Of a stretch of 64,000 nucleotides of DNA, positions 33,068-42,030 are shown in pieces; position 1 is the stretch's first letter, and each line of letters opens with the position of its first letter. The DNA comes from ZC4RG36 sp964652205. Its GTDB lineage: Bacteria; Chloroflexota; Anaerolineae; Aggregatilineales; Phototrophicaceae. Where the stretch lies: NCBI GenBank assembly GCA_964652205.1, contig CAZZAO010000007.1, positions 1-64,000 on the forward strand. Reading direction: 5' to 3'. The notes below the pieces were generated by a model. That model was given only the letters and a program-made list of their open reading frames with translations, did not search any database and had not been told where the DNA came from. Both the position numbers and the translations under genes were made by a program.

Positions 33068-34039
33068 ATGGTGAGCGACAACTTTTCTTCGGTCACGGTC
33101 GTTGGCTGCGGCGTGATCGGCCTGAGCAGCGGCATCCGCCTGCTCGAAGCGGGCTACCCGGTGACGATTGTGGCGCGCGATCTGCCGCCCGCGACGACCT
33201 CGAACGCGGCGGCGGCAATCTGGTACATCTATGCCGTCCGCCCGCTCGACCGCGCCCGACAGTGGGCGCTGGCATCGCTCGACATCTATCGCGGCCTGTA
33301 TGACGTAGCCGACAGCGGCATCTCAAAGGTCATTATTCGTGACGTCTCGATCACCACGACTTCTAAATTGTGGTGGCAGGGACTGATCGACGAAGTTGAG
33401 TCGGTGCCGCTGGACGAACTGCCGGATGGCTGCGCGCAGGGCTACGACATTACCATTCCACTGATCGAGACACCCGTCTATATGCCCTATCTTGTCGGGC
33501 GGTTTCAGACCCTCGGTGGCCGTATCGAGCAGCGGGCGCTGACCTCGCTCGACGAGTTGTACGAGGATGGCCGTTTGATCGTCAATTGCAGCGGCGCATG
33601 GGCGCGTGACCTCGCTGGCGATCCTGAGGTCTATCCGATTCAGGGCCAGCTCGTATACGTCGATGCGCCAGCCATGACGCGCGGCTACATGGACGAGCAT
33701 CATCCGACGCAGCCGACTTACATCATTCCGCGCCATGACGCACTGGTTCTCGGCGGGACATCTTACGCCGGACGCTGGTCAGTGGAGCCGGATGCCAGCG
33801 AAGCCGCGCAGATTGTCGCTCGCTGTGCCGACGTCGAGCCATCGTTGCGCGGCGCGCGGATCGTCGGTCAATCGGTCGGGCTGCGACCGGGGCGCAAGGC
33901 CGTGCGGCTGGCGTTCGAGCAGGCCACGCCGTCCTGCGCCGTCATCCACAATTACGGGCATGGCGGCGCCGGGTTTACGCTCTCGTGGGGCTGCGCGGAC
34001 GAGGTTGTGGAAATCGCCAGGGGAAGGACTGAGGACTGA
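33068..34039 (+). CDS. FAD-dependent D-amino-acid oxidase-like protein
   Basis: The 323-residue protein starts with a Rossmann FAD site (TVVGCGVIGLSSGIRLLEAG) and has DAAO features: RDLPPATTSNAAAAIWY, VNCSGAWARDL, and near the end GLRPGRKAVRL and NYGHGGAGFTLSWGCA. It oxidises D-amino acids to keto acids, ammonia and hydrogen peroxide. AAGGAG lies 5 nt before the ATG. With an M19 dipeptidase nearby (that family often releases D-amino acids from L-D dipeptides) it suggests use of D-amino-acid-containing peptides. Confidence 0.9.
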   Translation: MVSDNFSSVTVVGCGVIGLSSGIRLLEAGYPVTIVARDLPPATTSNAAAAIWYIYAVRPLDRARQWALASLDIYRGLYDVADSGISKVIIRDVSITTTSKLWWQGLIDEVESVPLDELPDGCAQGYDITIPLIETPVYMPYLVGRFQTLGGRIEQRALTSLDELYEDGRLIVNCSGAWARDLAGDPEVYPIQGQLVYVDAPAMTRGYMDEHHPTQPTYIIPRHDALVLGGTSYAGRWSVEPDASEAAQIVARCADVEPSLRGARIVGQSVGLRPGRKAVRLAFEQATPSCAVIHNYGHGGAGFTLSWGCADEVVEIARGRTED

Positions 34040-34103
34040 GGACTGAGCAAAAGATAAAATGACGGTCTTAGCCTTTTGCCTCAGTCCTCAGTCCTCAGTC
34101 CTT
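34024..34103. terminator. long heptamer-repeat hairpin between convergent genes
   Basis: Three tandem GGACTGA units (34026-34047) followed by GCAAAAG (34047-34053) are mirrored by CTTTTG (34073-34078) and three TCAGTCC units (to about 34103). The two arms of about 30 nt can form a long stem across a 20-nt loop. The stop codon of the oxidase lies in the left arm and that of the glyoxalase-like gene just right of the other arm, so it probably ends both transcripts. Confidence 0.7.
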
Positions 34104-34104
34104 A

Positions 34105-34917
34105 CTAGACCAGCTCGAAACGGGCGAGGTGGGTCAGGGTGCGGTCGAGCAGGCCGCGCTTCTCCGGCCTGGTCGTCTTGAGGCGGACGAGGAACGGCAC
34201 TTCGCCGCGAATTTGCAGGTCTTCGTACATGGCCGAATCGGGGTCGGTCGGTTCGGCGATGGTCAGGCGGCTGTTCTCAACCACGATGTCGGCAGTGCGC
34301 GTGCCGCTGATCGGCGTGCCGCGTTCGGCGATCACGCCGGTCAGCGCCTGATAGCGATGAACGCCATCGTCCAGATCATGAACCATCGCAATCACCTGCT
34401 CGACGCCGGTCACGCCGTTCTCGTGGGTGCTGTTTTCCGGCGTAGTCGGGATGCGCCATTCACGCGGCGTCTCGTCCGAGGTTACGGCAGGGTAGCGCGG
34501 ACGGGTAATGTTGACGCCGCGCCCTCGCGCCTTGCGGCCATCGGGCAGGTCGCGGCCCCCCATGCGCGGGCCGTTGAGGTCGAAATGCTCGGCCTTCAGC
34601 CGCTCAACCACCGGGTCGATGTCCGGCACAGCCAGCGCGTAACCGGCAAACCCCTGCCCGGCATTGAAGCAGTAGAGCCAGTGCTGGTTGTGGTCTTCGT
34701 GGCGGACGCGGATTTCGCTAACGTCGGTCGGCGAGACCAGCTCGATGTACGGCCCCTGCGCCAGCGGTACGAGGCAGTTGTGGGTGTGGCCGTCAGGATG
34801 CGTGCCGCCGATGATCGTCCTGAAGCCCAGCGCATTGTAGTCGCGCGCGGCCACGTCGCGGTCGAGGACGGCCACGATGATATGATCGACGCGAATAGAG
34901 ACGGGCGTGGTAATCAT
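34105..34917 (-). CDS. glyoxalase-like (VOC) domain protein
   Basis: The product has 270 residues in two VOC-like halves. The first opens with IRVDHIIVAVLDRD and contains THNCLVPLAQGPYIELVSP, a Glyoxalase_3-like pattern. The second (about 160-265) contains GVTGVEQVIAMVHDLDDGVHRYQALTG. Potential metal ligands are His11 or so and the Glu in YIELVS. The substrate is unknown. It lies between the oxidase and the dipeptidase genes and may act on a product of the same pathway. Confidence 0.82.
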   Translation of the reverse strand: MITTPVSIRVDHIIVAVLDRDVAARDYNALGFRTIIGGTHPDGHTHNCLVPLAQGPYIELVSPTDVSEIRVRHEDHNQHWLYCFNAGQGFAGYALAVPDIDPVVERLKAEHFDLNGPRMGGRDLPDGRKARGRGVNITRPRYPAVTSDETPREWRIPTTPENSTHENGVTGVEQVIAMVHDLDDGVHRYQALTGVIAERGTPISGTRTADIVVENSRLTIAEPTDPDSAMYEDLQIRGEVPFLVRLKTTRPEKRGLLDRTLTHLARFELV

Positions 34918-34955
34918 ACTTTTCTTACACTCCTTATCGGCTGGCGGCCCTGCCG

Positions 34956-36041
34956 TCAGGCTTTGAACACAGTTTCAAACACGCGCAGATAGTTTTCGCC
35001 CAGCAGCTTGAGGATGGTACGGTCACTGTGGCCGCGCCGGGCGAGTTCTTCGGTGAGCGCTGGCAGCCTCGACATATCTTCGAGGCCGACTGGCGCGCGT
35101 TCCTGACTGTAGAAATCACTGCCGATTGCGGCGTAGTCGTCGCCGACGTGTTCGATGATGGCCTCGATCTCGTCGGCGATGGTCGCTACGTCGGCCTGAT
35201 TCCAGAAGATGACACCGGCCAGCCCGCCCGTGGCGGCGATGGCTTGCAGTTTGCTCTGGCCGCGCTGCGGGTCAACTTCCAGCATTCCGGCTTTGTAGCC
35301 GGGGCTGCCCGCGCGGATATTGGTATGCGAGATGATGACCGGCGCGGTCGATAGTTCCAGCACTTCCCAGACGCCGACATCGTTCAGGTGCGCCAGATCG
35401 ACGACGATCCCCAGTTCGTTCATCCGTTTGACCGCCTGCCGTCCGAGCGCCGTCAGCCCGCCGGTCTGGACATGCATCTGCGTCCCATCGGCCAGAAAAT
35501 TGCGGCGGCTGTGCGTCAGCGAGACCATCCGCAGGCCGAGCTTATAAAAAACGTCGATCAGGTTCAGGTCGCGGCCCCACGGCTCTGCGCCCTCGAAGCT
35601 CAGGAGCAGGGCAGTTTTACCGGCGGCCTTCGCGCGGCGGATGTCGGCAGCCGTCGTGGCCTGAACGGCGGCATCCGGGTTGGCGTCGATCTCGCGGTGG
35701 AAGGCAGCGACCATGTCGAGCGCCCGTTCGAGCGAGCGCGACAGGTGCGTTTCATCGATGAAGATCGCCATCACCTGCGTCGTCAGCCCGCCTTCACGGA
35801 AGCGCGGCAGGTCATACTGGCCGATGCATTGAAACCAGAGCGCATACGGCGAGAGCTGATAGGGCGTCGTCGGCTGATCTGCCCCGGCATTCGGCGGCGT
35901 CCAGTCCTTCGGCGCGGGAATTTGCGGGCGGTCAGCCAGCGTCATCCGGCCATCGGCCAGCGCGTTGAGGATGTCCGAATGGCCGTCGATGATGATCGCC
36001 CGCTGATGCAGCGCGCGGGCGCGCGCGTGAGAATCTGACAC
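34956..36041 (-). CDS. membrane-dipeptidase family (M19) zinc dipeptidase
   Basis: The 361-residue protein has the M19 metal set: HSD at 21-23 (IDGHSDIL), Glu in LLSFEGAEPWG, and His residues in LTHSRRNF and VIISHTN. The length is normal for the family. M19 enzymes split dipeptides, including L-D dipeptides. There is no signal peptide, so it should act in the cytosol on imported dipeptides. Its neighbours (oxidase, two M14-like peptidases, oligopeptide transporter on the same strand) support a peptide-use pathway. Confidence 0.92.
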   Translation of the reverse strand: MSDSHARARALHQRAIIIDGHSDILNALADGRMTLADRPQIPAPKDWTPPNAGADQPTTPYQLSPYALWFQCIGQYDLPRFREGGLTTQVMAIFIDETHLSRSLERALDMVAAFHREIDANPDAAVQATTAADIRRAKAAGKTALLLSFEGAEPWGRDLNLIDVFYKLGLRMVSLTHSRRNFLADGTQMHVQTGGLTALGRQAVKRMNELGIVVDLAHLNDVGVWEVLELSTAPVIISHTNIRAGSPGYKAGMLEVDPQRGQSKLQAIAATGGLAGVIFWNQADVATIADEIEAIIEHVGDDYAAIGSDFYSQERAPVGLEDMSRLPALTEELARRGHSDRTILKLLGENYLRVFETVFKA

Positions 36042-36057
36042 AATCTTTCCTTCATAG

Positions 36058-36139
36058 CCTCACCCCGCTTCTTCGCGGCCTTCGGCTTCCATCGAATGGA
36101 CAGGCTTCGACGCGCTTCATCCGCCAGAAGGGGGTGAGG
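36058..36139. repeat. REP-like hairpin repeat
   Basis: CCTCACCCCGCTTCT (36058-36072) is mirrored, with one base missing, by AGAAGGGGGTGAGG (36126-36139). The region between is partly self-complementary. It fills the gap between the dipeptidase and the M14-like gene and belongs to the dispersed hairpin family of this chromosome. Confidence 0.55.
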
Positions 36140-36145
36140 GAGCCT

Positions 36146-38581
36146 CTATACTGTGACCGTCTCGACTTCCCCTGCGCCGCTCAGGAAGGCGGCATTCGTC
36201 ACCAGCTTGAAGCTGTACGGCCAGAAGCCGCGGAAACCGGGGCGAACGCCGACGACCGTCGCCAGCCCTTTGCCGACCGACTGCGCCGCGACCGCAACTC
36301 CCTGCTCGCGCTCGTCGAATAGTTCCGTGTGGATGAGGTAAAGCTGCCCTTCTTCAACGTCGGCGGAGTGATACAGCGCGACGGCTTGCGCTTTCGGCCC
36401 GGCCTTAAAGACCGGCCCGCTGATTTTGTTCGACATGGTTTCGGTGTCGTACATCGTTGGGACAATTTTCGGCTGCCACTGACCGTGCGCGTCGTAAGAG
36501 CCGCGCAGTCCGTACACCAGCGGGTTTTCTGGCCGGGTGATGCGCAGGTTGATGCGCGCCGAGCCGAGGCTGTGGTGGAGCACGCTGATATCGACCATAT
36601 TGAGGTATTCGGGGCTGGCGAGCAGTCCGCCGCCGGTGCCGAAACCGAGATACGAGCCACCGCCTTCGACGAAGCTGCGGATGGTCTTCAACCCGGCAGC
36701 CCCGATGCCGCGCGGCGTCCCCGGCATGTCCCAGGCGTCGTTGCTGCGCCGGTTGTTCAGGTGCCAGCCTTCGACCACGTCGCCAGCGACGCCTTCCGGC
36801 ACGATCAGCAGATCGCCGCGCGCGAGGATTTCCGGCGTGACCGCTTCCGCTTCGAGCAGCGACAGCTCGAAGCCGTAGTTTTCCAGCCCCCACCAGATGT
36901 CCCCTATCGGCGACGACGTCGGGCGGTCAACTCCCTGACCGACGTACAGGTTGATGCCCGGCCTGCGCAGCACGCGGGCCTGCGCTTTCGTGCCGGACGA
37001 CAGCGCGACCGCTTCGACCGGGAGACCTGCCGCGACGGCTCTGAGCGTCCGCGCGGGGACGCCAGCGACGACGAACGTGCCGATGTCGAGCATGGCTTCG
37101 GCGGTCGTCAGCGGCGCGGCCAGCCATGAAATCTGCGCGCCGGTGTGCCAGAGCCGATTAATCAGCCGGACGCCGTCGAGCGTATTCGGGATGGCGACGC
37201 TGACCAGCTCGCCCGTGGTTGTGCCGCGCAGGTGGAGCGACGGGAAGGCGGGTTCGATCAGCGGGCGCAGCGGCGCGGCTTTCTCCGCCGCCGTCGATGG
37301 ACGTGCTTGCAGACCCATCGCGGGCGGCATGGCGACCAGCTTATTCAGTTGGCCGCCGCCGAGCAGCGTCTCGATCAGCGGCGCGTTGGGCTGCGAGGCT
37401 GGCACGATGAAGGCGTCATCGGTTTCGTAGACGGCAACTTCGTGCTGGCGCAGCACCTTGACCAGTTCGTTGAGCGCGCCCAGTTCCGGTTGCGCTCTGG
37501 GGAGCGTGTAGGCGTCCTCACTCAGCAGCGCCGCGACGGCGTTGCTGTAGATCGTGTCGGCAATCGCTTCGGCCTCGCGCCCTGTGACGTTGAGGACGGC
37601 CATCGAGGCGCTGACCTTCTGACCGATGCGGTCTTCCCAGGTCTGCGCGCCCGGCGTGCGCGAACTTTCGGTGATGAGCGACGGCGTGCCGTGCAGGCTC
37701 ATCGAGCCGGTGATGTTGCCGGTCGAGATGCGGTGTGGCTCGTCGAGGCGCATACCGAGCATCGGATAGGCGAACATATCTTTCGGGTAGAAGTTGTAAC
37801 CGCGCGCCGTCCACGCTTCCTTGATGCCCGCGCCGAGCTTCGAGACGATGTCCTGAATATTTCGCGGCGCGAGGTCGGCGGTCGCAAGGCCGTCTTCGGG
37901 GAACCAGCAGACTTCCGGCGTCGAGACGTAGAGCAGATAAGCGTCCTCGTGCGTGTCGTAGAGCGACAGTGGATGCCAGTCACGGAACAGCTTGAGGATG
38001 GCGCGACCTTCAGGCTGCGTCAGGTGCAGAAATTCGCGGTTGACGTAGAAACCATAGCGCGTCCCGGCGACTGCGCCATCTTCAGCCAGCGGCACGCGCT
38101 TCCACAGATCGACCGCCATGTCGCGGCCATCGGGATTCATCATCGGCACGACGACGACGATCAGCCTCGACAGGATGTCGAGCACGTCGGCGTCGTCGCT
38201 CCAGGCCAGCTTCTCGCACAGCTCGACCAGCGCTTCGACATGCGAGGCTTCATGGCCGAACGACTGGCCGATGACTGCGGCGCTATAACGCAGGTCGGCG
38301 GGGGCATCAGGCCGCGTCGAGACGTCGGTCTGGCTGGCGGTCGCGTGCTTGACGGTCGGGCGCTGGCGCTGCGCGGCGATGGTCGCATGGTAGCTGGCGA
38401 CCGGCAGCACAGCCGCATCGGCGATGATGACGCTCCAGATGCCGCGCCCTTCAGCGGTCGTGTCGAGCAGTTCCAGCCTGACGCGCGGGCTGGCCGACAG
38501 CGCTTGCAGCTTGCTGATGAAGGCCGCGTAGTCGATCAGTTTTTCGCCAGATGGCTGGATCAGTTCTCTTGCAACGGGCAT
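36146..38581 (-). CDS. M14-like zinc carboxypeptidase family protein, copy 1
   Basis: The product has 811 residues. The N-terminal half is a zinc-carboxypeptidase (M14) fold: GRGIWSVIIAD, NPDGRD, YVNREFLHLTQPE, YDTHEDAYLLYVSTPEV (third zinc-ligand region) and ITESSRTPGAQTWEDR (general-base region). Where M14 normally has HxxE the sequence is FGHEASHVEA (HExxH at about 110-114). The C-terminal half contains a glutamine-amidotransferase-like fold (FGTGGGLLASPEY). No signal peptide. AGGA lies 7 nt before the ATG at 38581. It is a paralogue of the next gene. Confidence 0.82.
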   Translation of the reverse strand: MPVARELIQPSGEKLIDYAAFISKLQALSASPRVRLELLDTTAEGRGIWSVIIADAAVLPVASYHATIAAQRQRPTVKHATASQTDVSTRPDAPADLRYSAAVIGQSFGHEASHVEALVELCEKLAWSDDADVLDILSRLIVVVVPMMNPDGRDMAVDLWKRVPLAEDGAVAGTRYGFYVNREFLHLTQPEGRAILKLFRDWHPLSLYDTHEDAYLLYVSTPEVCWFPEDGLATADLAPRNIQDIVSKLGAGIKEAWTARGYNFYPKDMFAYPMLGMRLDEPHRISTGNITGSMSLHGTPSLITESSRTPGAQTWEDRIGQKVSASMAVLNVTGREAEAIADTIYSNAVAALLSEDAYTLPRAQPELGALNELVKVLRQHEVAVYETDDAFIVPASQPNAPLIETLLGGGQLNKLVAMPPAMGLQARPSTAAEKAAPLRPLIEPAFPSLHLRGTTTGELVSVAIPNTLDGVRLINRLWHTGAQISWLAAPLTTAEAMLDIGTFVVAGVPARTLRAVAAGLPVEAVALSSGTKAQARVLRRPGINLYVGQGVDRPTSSPIGDIWWGLENYGFELSLLEAEAVTPEILARGDLLIVPEGVAGDVVEGWHLNNRRSNDAWDMPGTPRGIGAAGLKTIRSFVEGGGSYLGFGTGGGLLASPEYLNMVDISVLHHSLGSARINLRITRPENPLVYGLRGSYDAHGQWQPKIVPTMYDTETMSNKISGPVFKAGPKAQAVALYHSADVEEGQLYLIHTELFDEREQGVAVAAQSVGKGLATVVGVRPGFRGFWPYSFKLVTNAAFLSGAGEVETVTV

Positions 38582-38628
38582 CAATACGTCCTTTCAAGTG
38601 CAGAATCTTTCTCAACTCACACCCCTGT

Positions 38629-38667
38629 TTTTCTCCCCCTTTCCACCGGAGAGAGAGGGGGTGAGGG
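38629..38667. repeat. REP-like hairpin repeat
   Basis: TCTCCCCCTTTCCACCGGAG is followed by AGAGAGGGGGTGAGGGC, an imperfect hairpin of the dispersed family, located between the two M14-like genes. Confidence 0.5.
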
Positions 38668-41121
38668 CTAGAGCGTGACGCGCTCGGCGGCTTCGTCTGA
38701 CGACTGCCAGAAGATCGCGTTGGTAATCAGCTTGAAACTGTGGTTCCAGATGCCCCGGAATCCGGGCCGGACGCCGATAACTGTCACCGAGCCAGCGCCA
38801 TAGCGCGCGGCGGCGACGGCGATCCCGCCTTCGTCGAGGTTGAAATGCTCGGCGTGTACGACGATGTGCATCGTCGGGTCATAGTCGGCGTGGTCGTACT
38901 GAGCGACGGTGGTGACGCCGGAACCCGCATGGAAGATCGGCCCGCCGGGGACGCTGCTCAGGTTCTCGGTCTGGTAGTGCGCCGGGAACTGGTGCGCCTG
39001 CCACGAGCCGTCCTCGGCGCTGTAGCCGTCGAGGCCGTAAGTCAGCGGGTTGGCCGGGTCGTTGATCCGCAGGATGACGCGCGCCGAGCCGAGGCTGTGA
39101 TGGGCAATGCTCAGGTCGATCAACCCGGCGTAGTCGCCGGTCGCCAGCAGGCCGCCGCCAGAGCCGAGGCCGACATAAGCGCCGCCAGCCTGCACGAACG
39201 AACGAATGGCCTCAACGCCTTCGCGCCCGATTCCGTCCGGCGCGCCGGGCGTGTCCCACGTTTCGCGGCCTGAATCCTGCCAGCCATCGACGATTTCATT
39301 CGCTGCGCCGTCCGGCACGATCAGCGTCTCGACGTCCGCCAGCGCGTCCGGGCGTACCTGCGGCCCGAACAGCGGCTTGAAGGCGAATTCGAGCTGCTCC
39401 ATCGCGTACCACAGCTCGGCTTTCGGCGCGGAGTCGGGCCGGTCAACGCCCTGACCGAGATAGACGGCGAGGCCGGGCTGATGCAGTTGGCGCGCCTCGA
39501 TGGCGGCCCCGGCGGGAACCGCGCTCAACCTGAGCGCCAGCCCGCGCCCGAAGGTGCGGAGCATATCGGCGGTCAATCCCTGAATGATGAAGCTGCCACG
39601 AGCGATTTCCGCGCCGTCGATAGTGAGCGGTTCGGCCAGCCAGTAGGTCGGCAGGCCGAGCGCCCACAGCCGGTTGAGCAGGCGGACGCCGTCAGGCGTG
39701 TTCGGCACGACGACGTTGGCCGTGGACGCTCCGGCGGGAAATGGCGCAGTCGGCACAGGCGCTTCACTGACCGGCGTCAGCGTCGCGCTGCGATAGGCTG
39801 CCTGCTGGTCGTCCGGCAGCAGCGACAGCCGGGCCGACTTCAGGCCGAGGATCGGCGCGAGCGCCATGTGCATCGAGAAGGCAGGAGAGAGGATTTCGCG
39901 GATGATCCGGTTTTCGGCCTGCGCCAGCGGCACGATGTAGCTATCGGCGGTCTGATAAACGCGGATGTCGAGCTTGATGAGCACGTCAACCAGTTTGCTC
40001 AGGGCTGCCGGGTCAGTCTGGTTTCTGGGAATAATATAGGCGTCATCGCCCGCCGCCTCGATGTCTCCGAGCGCATTGCCGTAAATGAGGTCGACAATCT
40101 CGCTCGACAGGCGGGCCGTCTCGCCGAGCAGCGCCATACCCGCTGTGTATTTCTGGTTCAGCCGGTCTTCCCAGGTCTGCGCGCCCGGCGAGCGTGAGCT
40201 TTCGGTGATGACCGCCGGGACGCCGTGGAAACCGAAGGTCGAAATGGCGTTGCCCGACGCGAACCACTGCGGCTGATCGGTCGATTGCCCCGGCATCGGA
40301 TAGCCGAACATATCGCCGCGCAGGTAGTTGTAGCCGTGGTTATCCCACTCGTGGATGATCGCCAGCGACAGGTAATGAACAATCGATTGCAGGTTGTCGG
40401 GGATGTCGCCGCCGTTGGCGTTGCCGAAGGCGGGCGCCCAGCAGACTTCCGGCGTGTGGACGTGGAGCAGATAGCCGTCCTCATGGACATCGTAAGCGCT
40501 GATCGGATGCCAGTTGCGGTAGAGCGTGGCGACGGCCTCGCCTTCCGGTTGCGTCAGGTGGAGCAGGTCGCGGTTGACGTAGAAACCGTAGGCGTCGCCA
40601 GCGTTCGGGCCGTCGTCGCCGAGCCGGTTGATACTCCAGCGCTTGAGCGCGGCTTCGCGCCCGTCCGGGTTCGCCAGCGGATAGATGACGACGATCAGTT
40701 TCGACAGGATGTTGGCGACCTGATGATCGTTCTGCCACGCCAGCCGTTCAGCCAGCAGCAGCAGCCCTTCGAGGTGCGCCGCTTCGTGGCCGAAGGTGTG
40801 AGCCAGCACCAGCGCCGGATAGCGCATGTCAGGCGGAAGGCTCGGCTTCTCGGCGATGCTCGATGCGCCGATAGCCGTATGCGTGACCTGCGGACGTTCG
40901 GCCTGCGCGGCCAGCGCGCGGAATTCTTCCAGACGGGGGATCACGGTCTCGTCGGCGATGATGATGCTGTGCAGGCCCCGGCCTTCGTTGGATGTGCCGA
41001 TAGTCTCGATTTTGACACGCTTGCTCGCACTGAGCAGGCGCAGCCGCTCAACGTAGCCGTCGTAGTTCAATAGCTGGTCTGGCGACGGCTGGATCGCTTC
41101 TCTGGGAAAGTTGTTAGTCAC
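38668..41121 (-). CDS. M14-like zinc carboxypeptidase family protein, copy 2
   Basis: The 817-residue protein matches copy 1 over its full length: GRGLHSIIIAD, NPDGREA, YVNRDLLHLTQPE, YDVHEDGYLLHVHTPEV and ITESSRSPGAQTWEDR, then the amidotransferase-like C-terminal half (GLGSGGGLLATGDY). The zinc region is FGHEAAHLEG (HExxH at 112-116) instead of HxxE. It is 13 nt from the transporter gene upstream, so it is probably the third gene of the transporter transcript. It probably degrades imported peptides; the exact cleavage type is uncertain because of the altered motif. Confidence 0.82.
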   Translation of the reverse strand: MTNNFPREAIQPSPDQLLNYDGYVERLRLLSASKRVKIETIGTSNEGRGLHSIIIADETVIPRLEEFRALAAQAERPQVTHTAIGASSIAEKPSLPPDMRYPALVLAHTFGHEAAHLEGLLLLAERLAWQNDHQVANILSKLIVVIYPLANPDGREAALKRWSINRLGDDGPNAGDAYGFYVNRDLLHLTQPEGEAVATLYRNWHPISAYDVHEDGYLLHVHTPEVCWAPAFGNANGGDIPDNLQSIVHYLSLAIIHEWDNHGYNYLRGDMFGYPMPGQSTDQPQWFASGNAISTFGFHGVPAVITESSRSPGAQTWEDRLNQKYTAGMALLGETARLSSEIVDLIYGNALGDIEAAGDDAYIIPRNQTDPAALSKLVDVLIKLDIRVYQTADSYIVPLAQAENRIIREILSPAFSMHMALAPILGLKSARLSLLPDDQQAAYRSATLTPVSEAPVPTAPFPAGASTANVVVPNTPDGVRLLNRLWALGLPTYWLAEPLTIDGAEIARGSFIIQGLTADMLRTFGRGLALRLSAVPAGAAIEARQLHQPGLAVYLGQGVDRPDSAPKAELWYAMEQLEFAFKPLFGPQVRPDALADVETLIVPDGAANEIVDGWQDSGRETWDTPGAPDGIGREGVEAIRSFVQAGGAYVGLGSGGGLLATGDYAGLIDLSIAHHSLGSARVILRINDPANPLTYGLDGYSAEDGSWQAHQFPAHYQTENLSSVPGGPIFHAGSGVTTVAQYDHADYDPTMHIVVHAEHFNLDEGGIAVAAARYGAGSVTVIGVRPGFRGIWNHSFKLITNAIFWQSSDEAAERVTL

Positions 41122-41133
41122 AATCGCTCCGAA

Positions 41134-42030
41134 TCACTTGCTACGAGGGTCGAGGGCATCGCGCAGGCCGTCCCCGACGAAATTGATGCTCAAAACGGCC
41201 AGGAAAATTAGCGCGCCGGGCGTGAATGGCAGCCAGGTCGCGGACTGAAGCTGGTTCTGGGCCAGGTACAACATACTGCCCCAGCTCGGGATGGGGACCT
41301 GAATGCCGAGGCCGAGGTAACTCAGTGCCGACTCGAACAGGATGGCGCGGGCCATGCCGAGCGTGACGACGACGATGATCGTGCCGACGATGTTGGGCAG
41401 GATGTGGCGCACGATCAGACGCAGGTTGACCGCGCCGAGGCTGCGCGCCGCCGTGACAAATTCCTGTTCCTTATAGCTCAGGAATGAGGCACGGACGAGC
41501 CGCGCTAGACCCATCCAACTGACGATGCCAATCGTGATGGCGACGCTGGCGAGCGTCTGGCCGAGCGCGGACACGGCGATCATCGCCAGCACGATAGGCG
41601 GAAAGATGAACATCAGGTCGGTCAGGCGCATCAGGGCGTTGTCGATGACGCCGCCGTAGAACCCGGCGAGACTGCCAATCGTCACGCCGACCAGCAGCGA
41701 GACGACCATCGACAGCGCGGCAATCGACAGTGAAACCTGCCCGCCGAGCATGACGCGCTCAAGCTGGTCACGTCCGAGGTCGTCGGTTCCGAACAGGTGC
41801 AGCGCCGAGGGCGGCTGAAGCCGGTCGCGCATATTGATCCTGAAGGCGTCATAGGGCGTCAGGTGAGTGGCAAGCGCTGCCGACAGGATCAGGGCGATCA
41901 GGACGACGATGCCGATCACGGCCAGACGGTGGCGCAGAAATTTGCGCAGCGCCAGATGGCGCCGCTGTAAATGGCTGCTCTCCTCGACCGAATCGAGCCG
42001 CGTGACGCGGGCGGTAGCGCTGTTAGTCAT
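41134..42030 (-). CDS. oligopeptide ABC transporter permease (DppC/OppC-like)
   Basis: The product has 298 residues with an N-terminal cytosolic part, a first membrane helix (LAVIGIVVLIALILSAALATHL), and five further helices. The signature NPFGTDxxGRD-type segment reads LHLFGTDDLGRDQLERVM, and the EAA loop reads EFVTAARSLGAVNLRLIVRHILPN, both typical of DppC/OppC. It forms the inner-membrane channel with the permease encoded upstream, overlapping its gene by 8 nt. No ATPase gene is present in the cluster. Confidence 0.93.
   Translation of the reverse strand: MTNSATARVTRLDSVEESSHLQRRHLALRKFLRHRLAVIGIVVLIALILSAALATHLTPYDAFRINMRDRLQPPSALHLFGTDDLGRDQLERVMLGGQVSLSIAALSMVVSLLVGVTIGSLAGFYGGVIDNALMRLTDLMFIFPPIVLAMIAVSALGQTLASVAITIGIVSWMGLARLVRASFLSYKEQEFVTAARSLGAVNLRLIVRHILPNIVGTIIVVVTLGMARAILFESALSYLGLGIQVPIPSWGSMLYLAQNQLQSATWLPFTPGALIFLAVLSINFVGDGLRDALDPRSK

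Noticed and set aside
34024..34103. Tandem heptamers considered as a CRISPR or minisatellite
   Set aside because: Units are adjacent without spacers and mirrored, so a terminator-like hairpin explains them; no CRISPR array was seen in the window.
37145..38671. Long open frame (plus strand) opposite the first M14-like gene
   Set aside because: Antisense shadow; Arg/Gly/Asp-rich product with no family, while the minus-strand gene has clear motifs.
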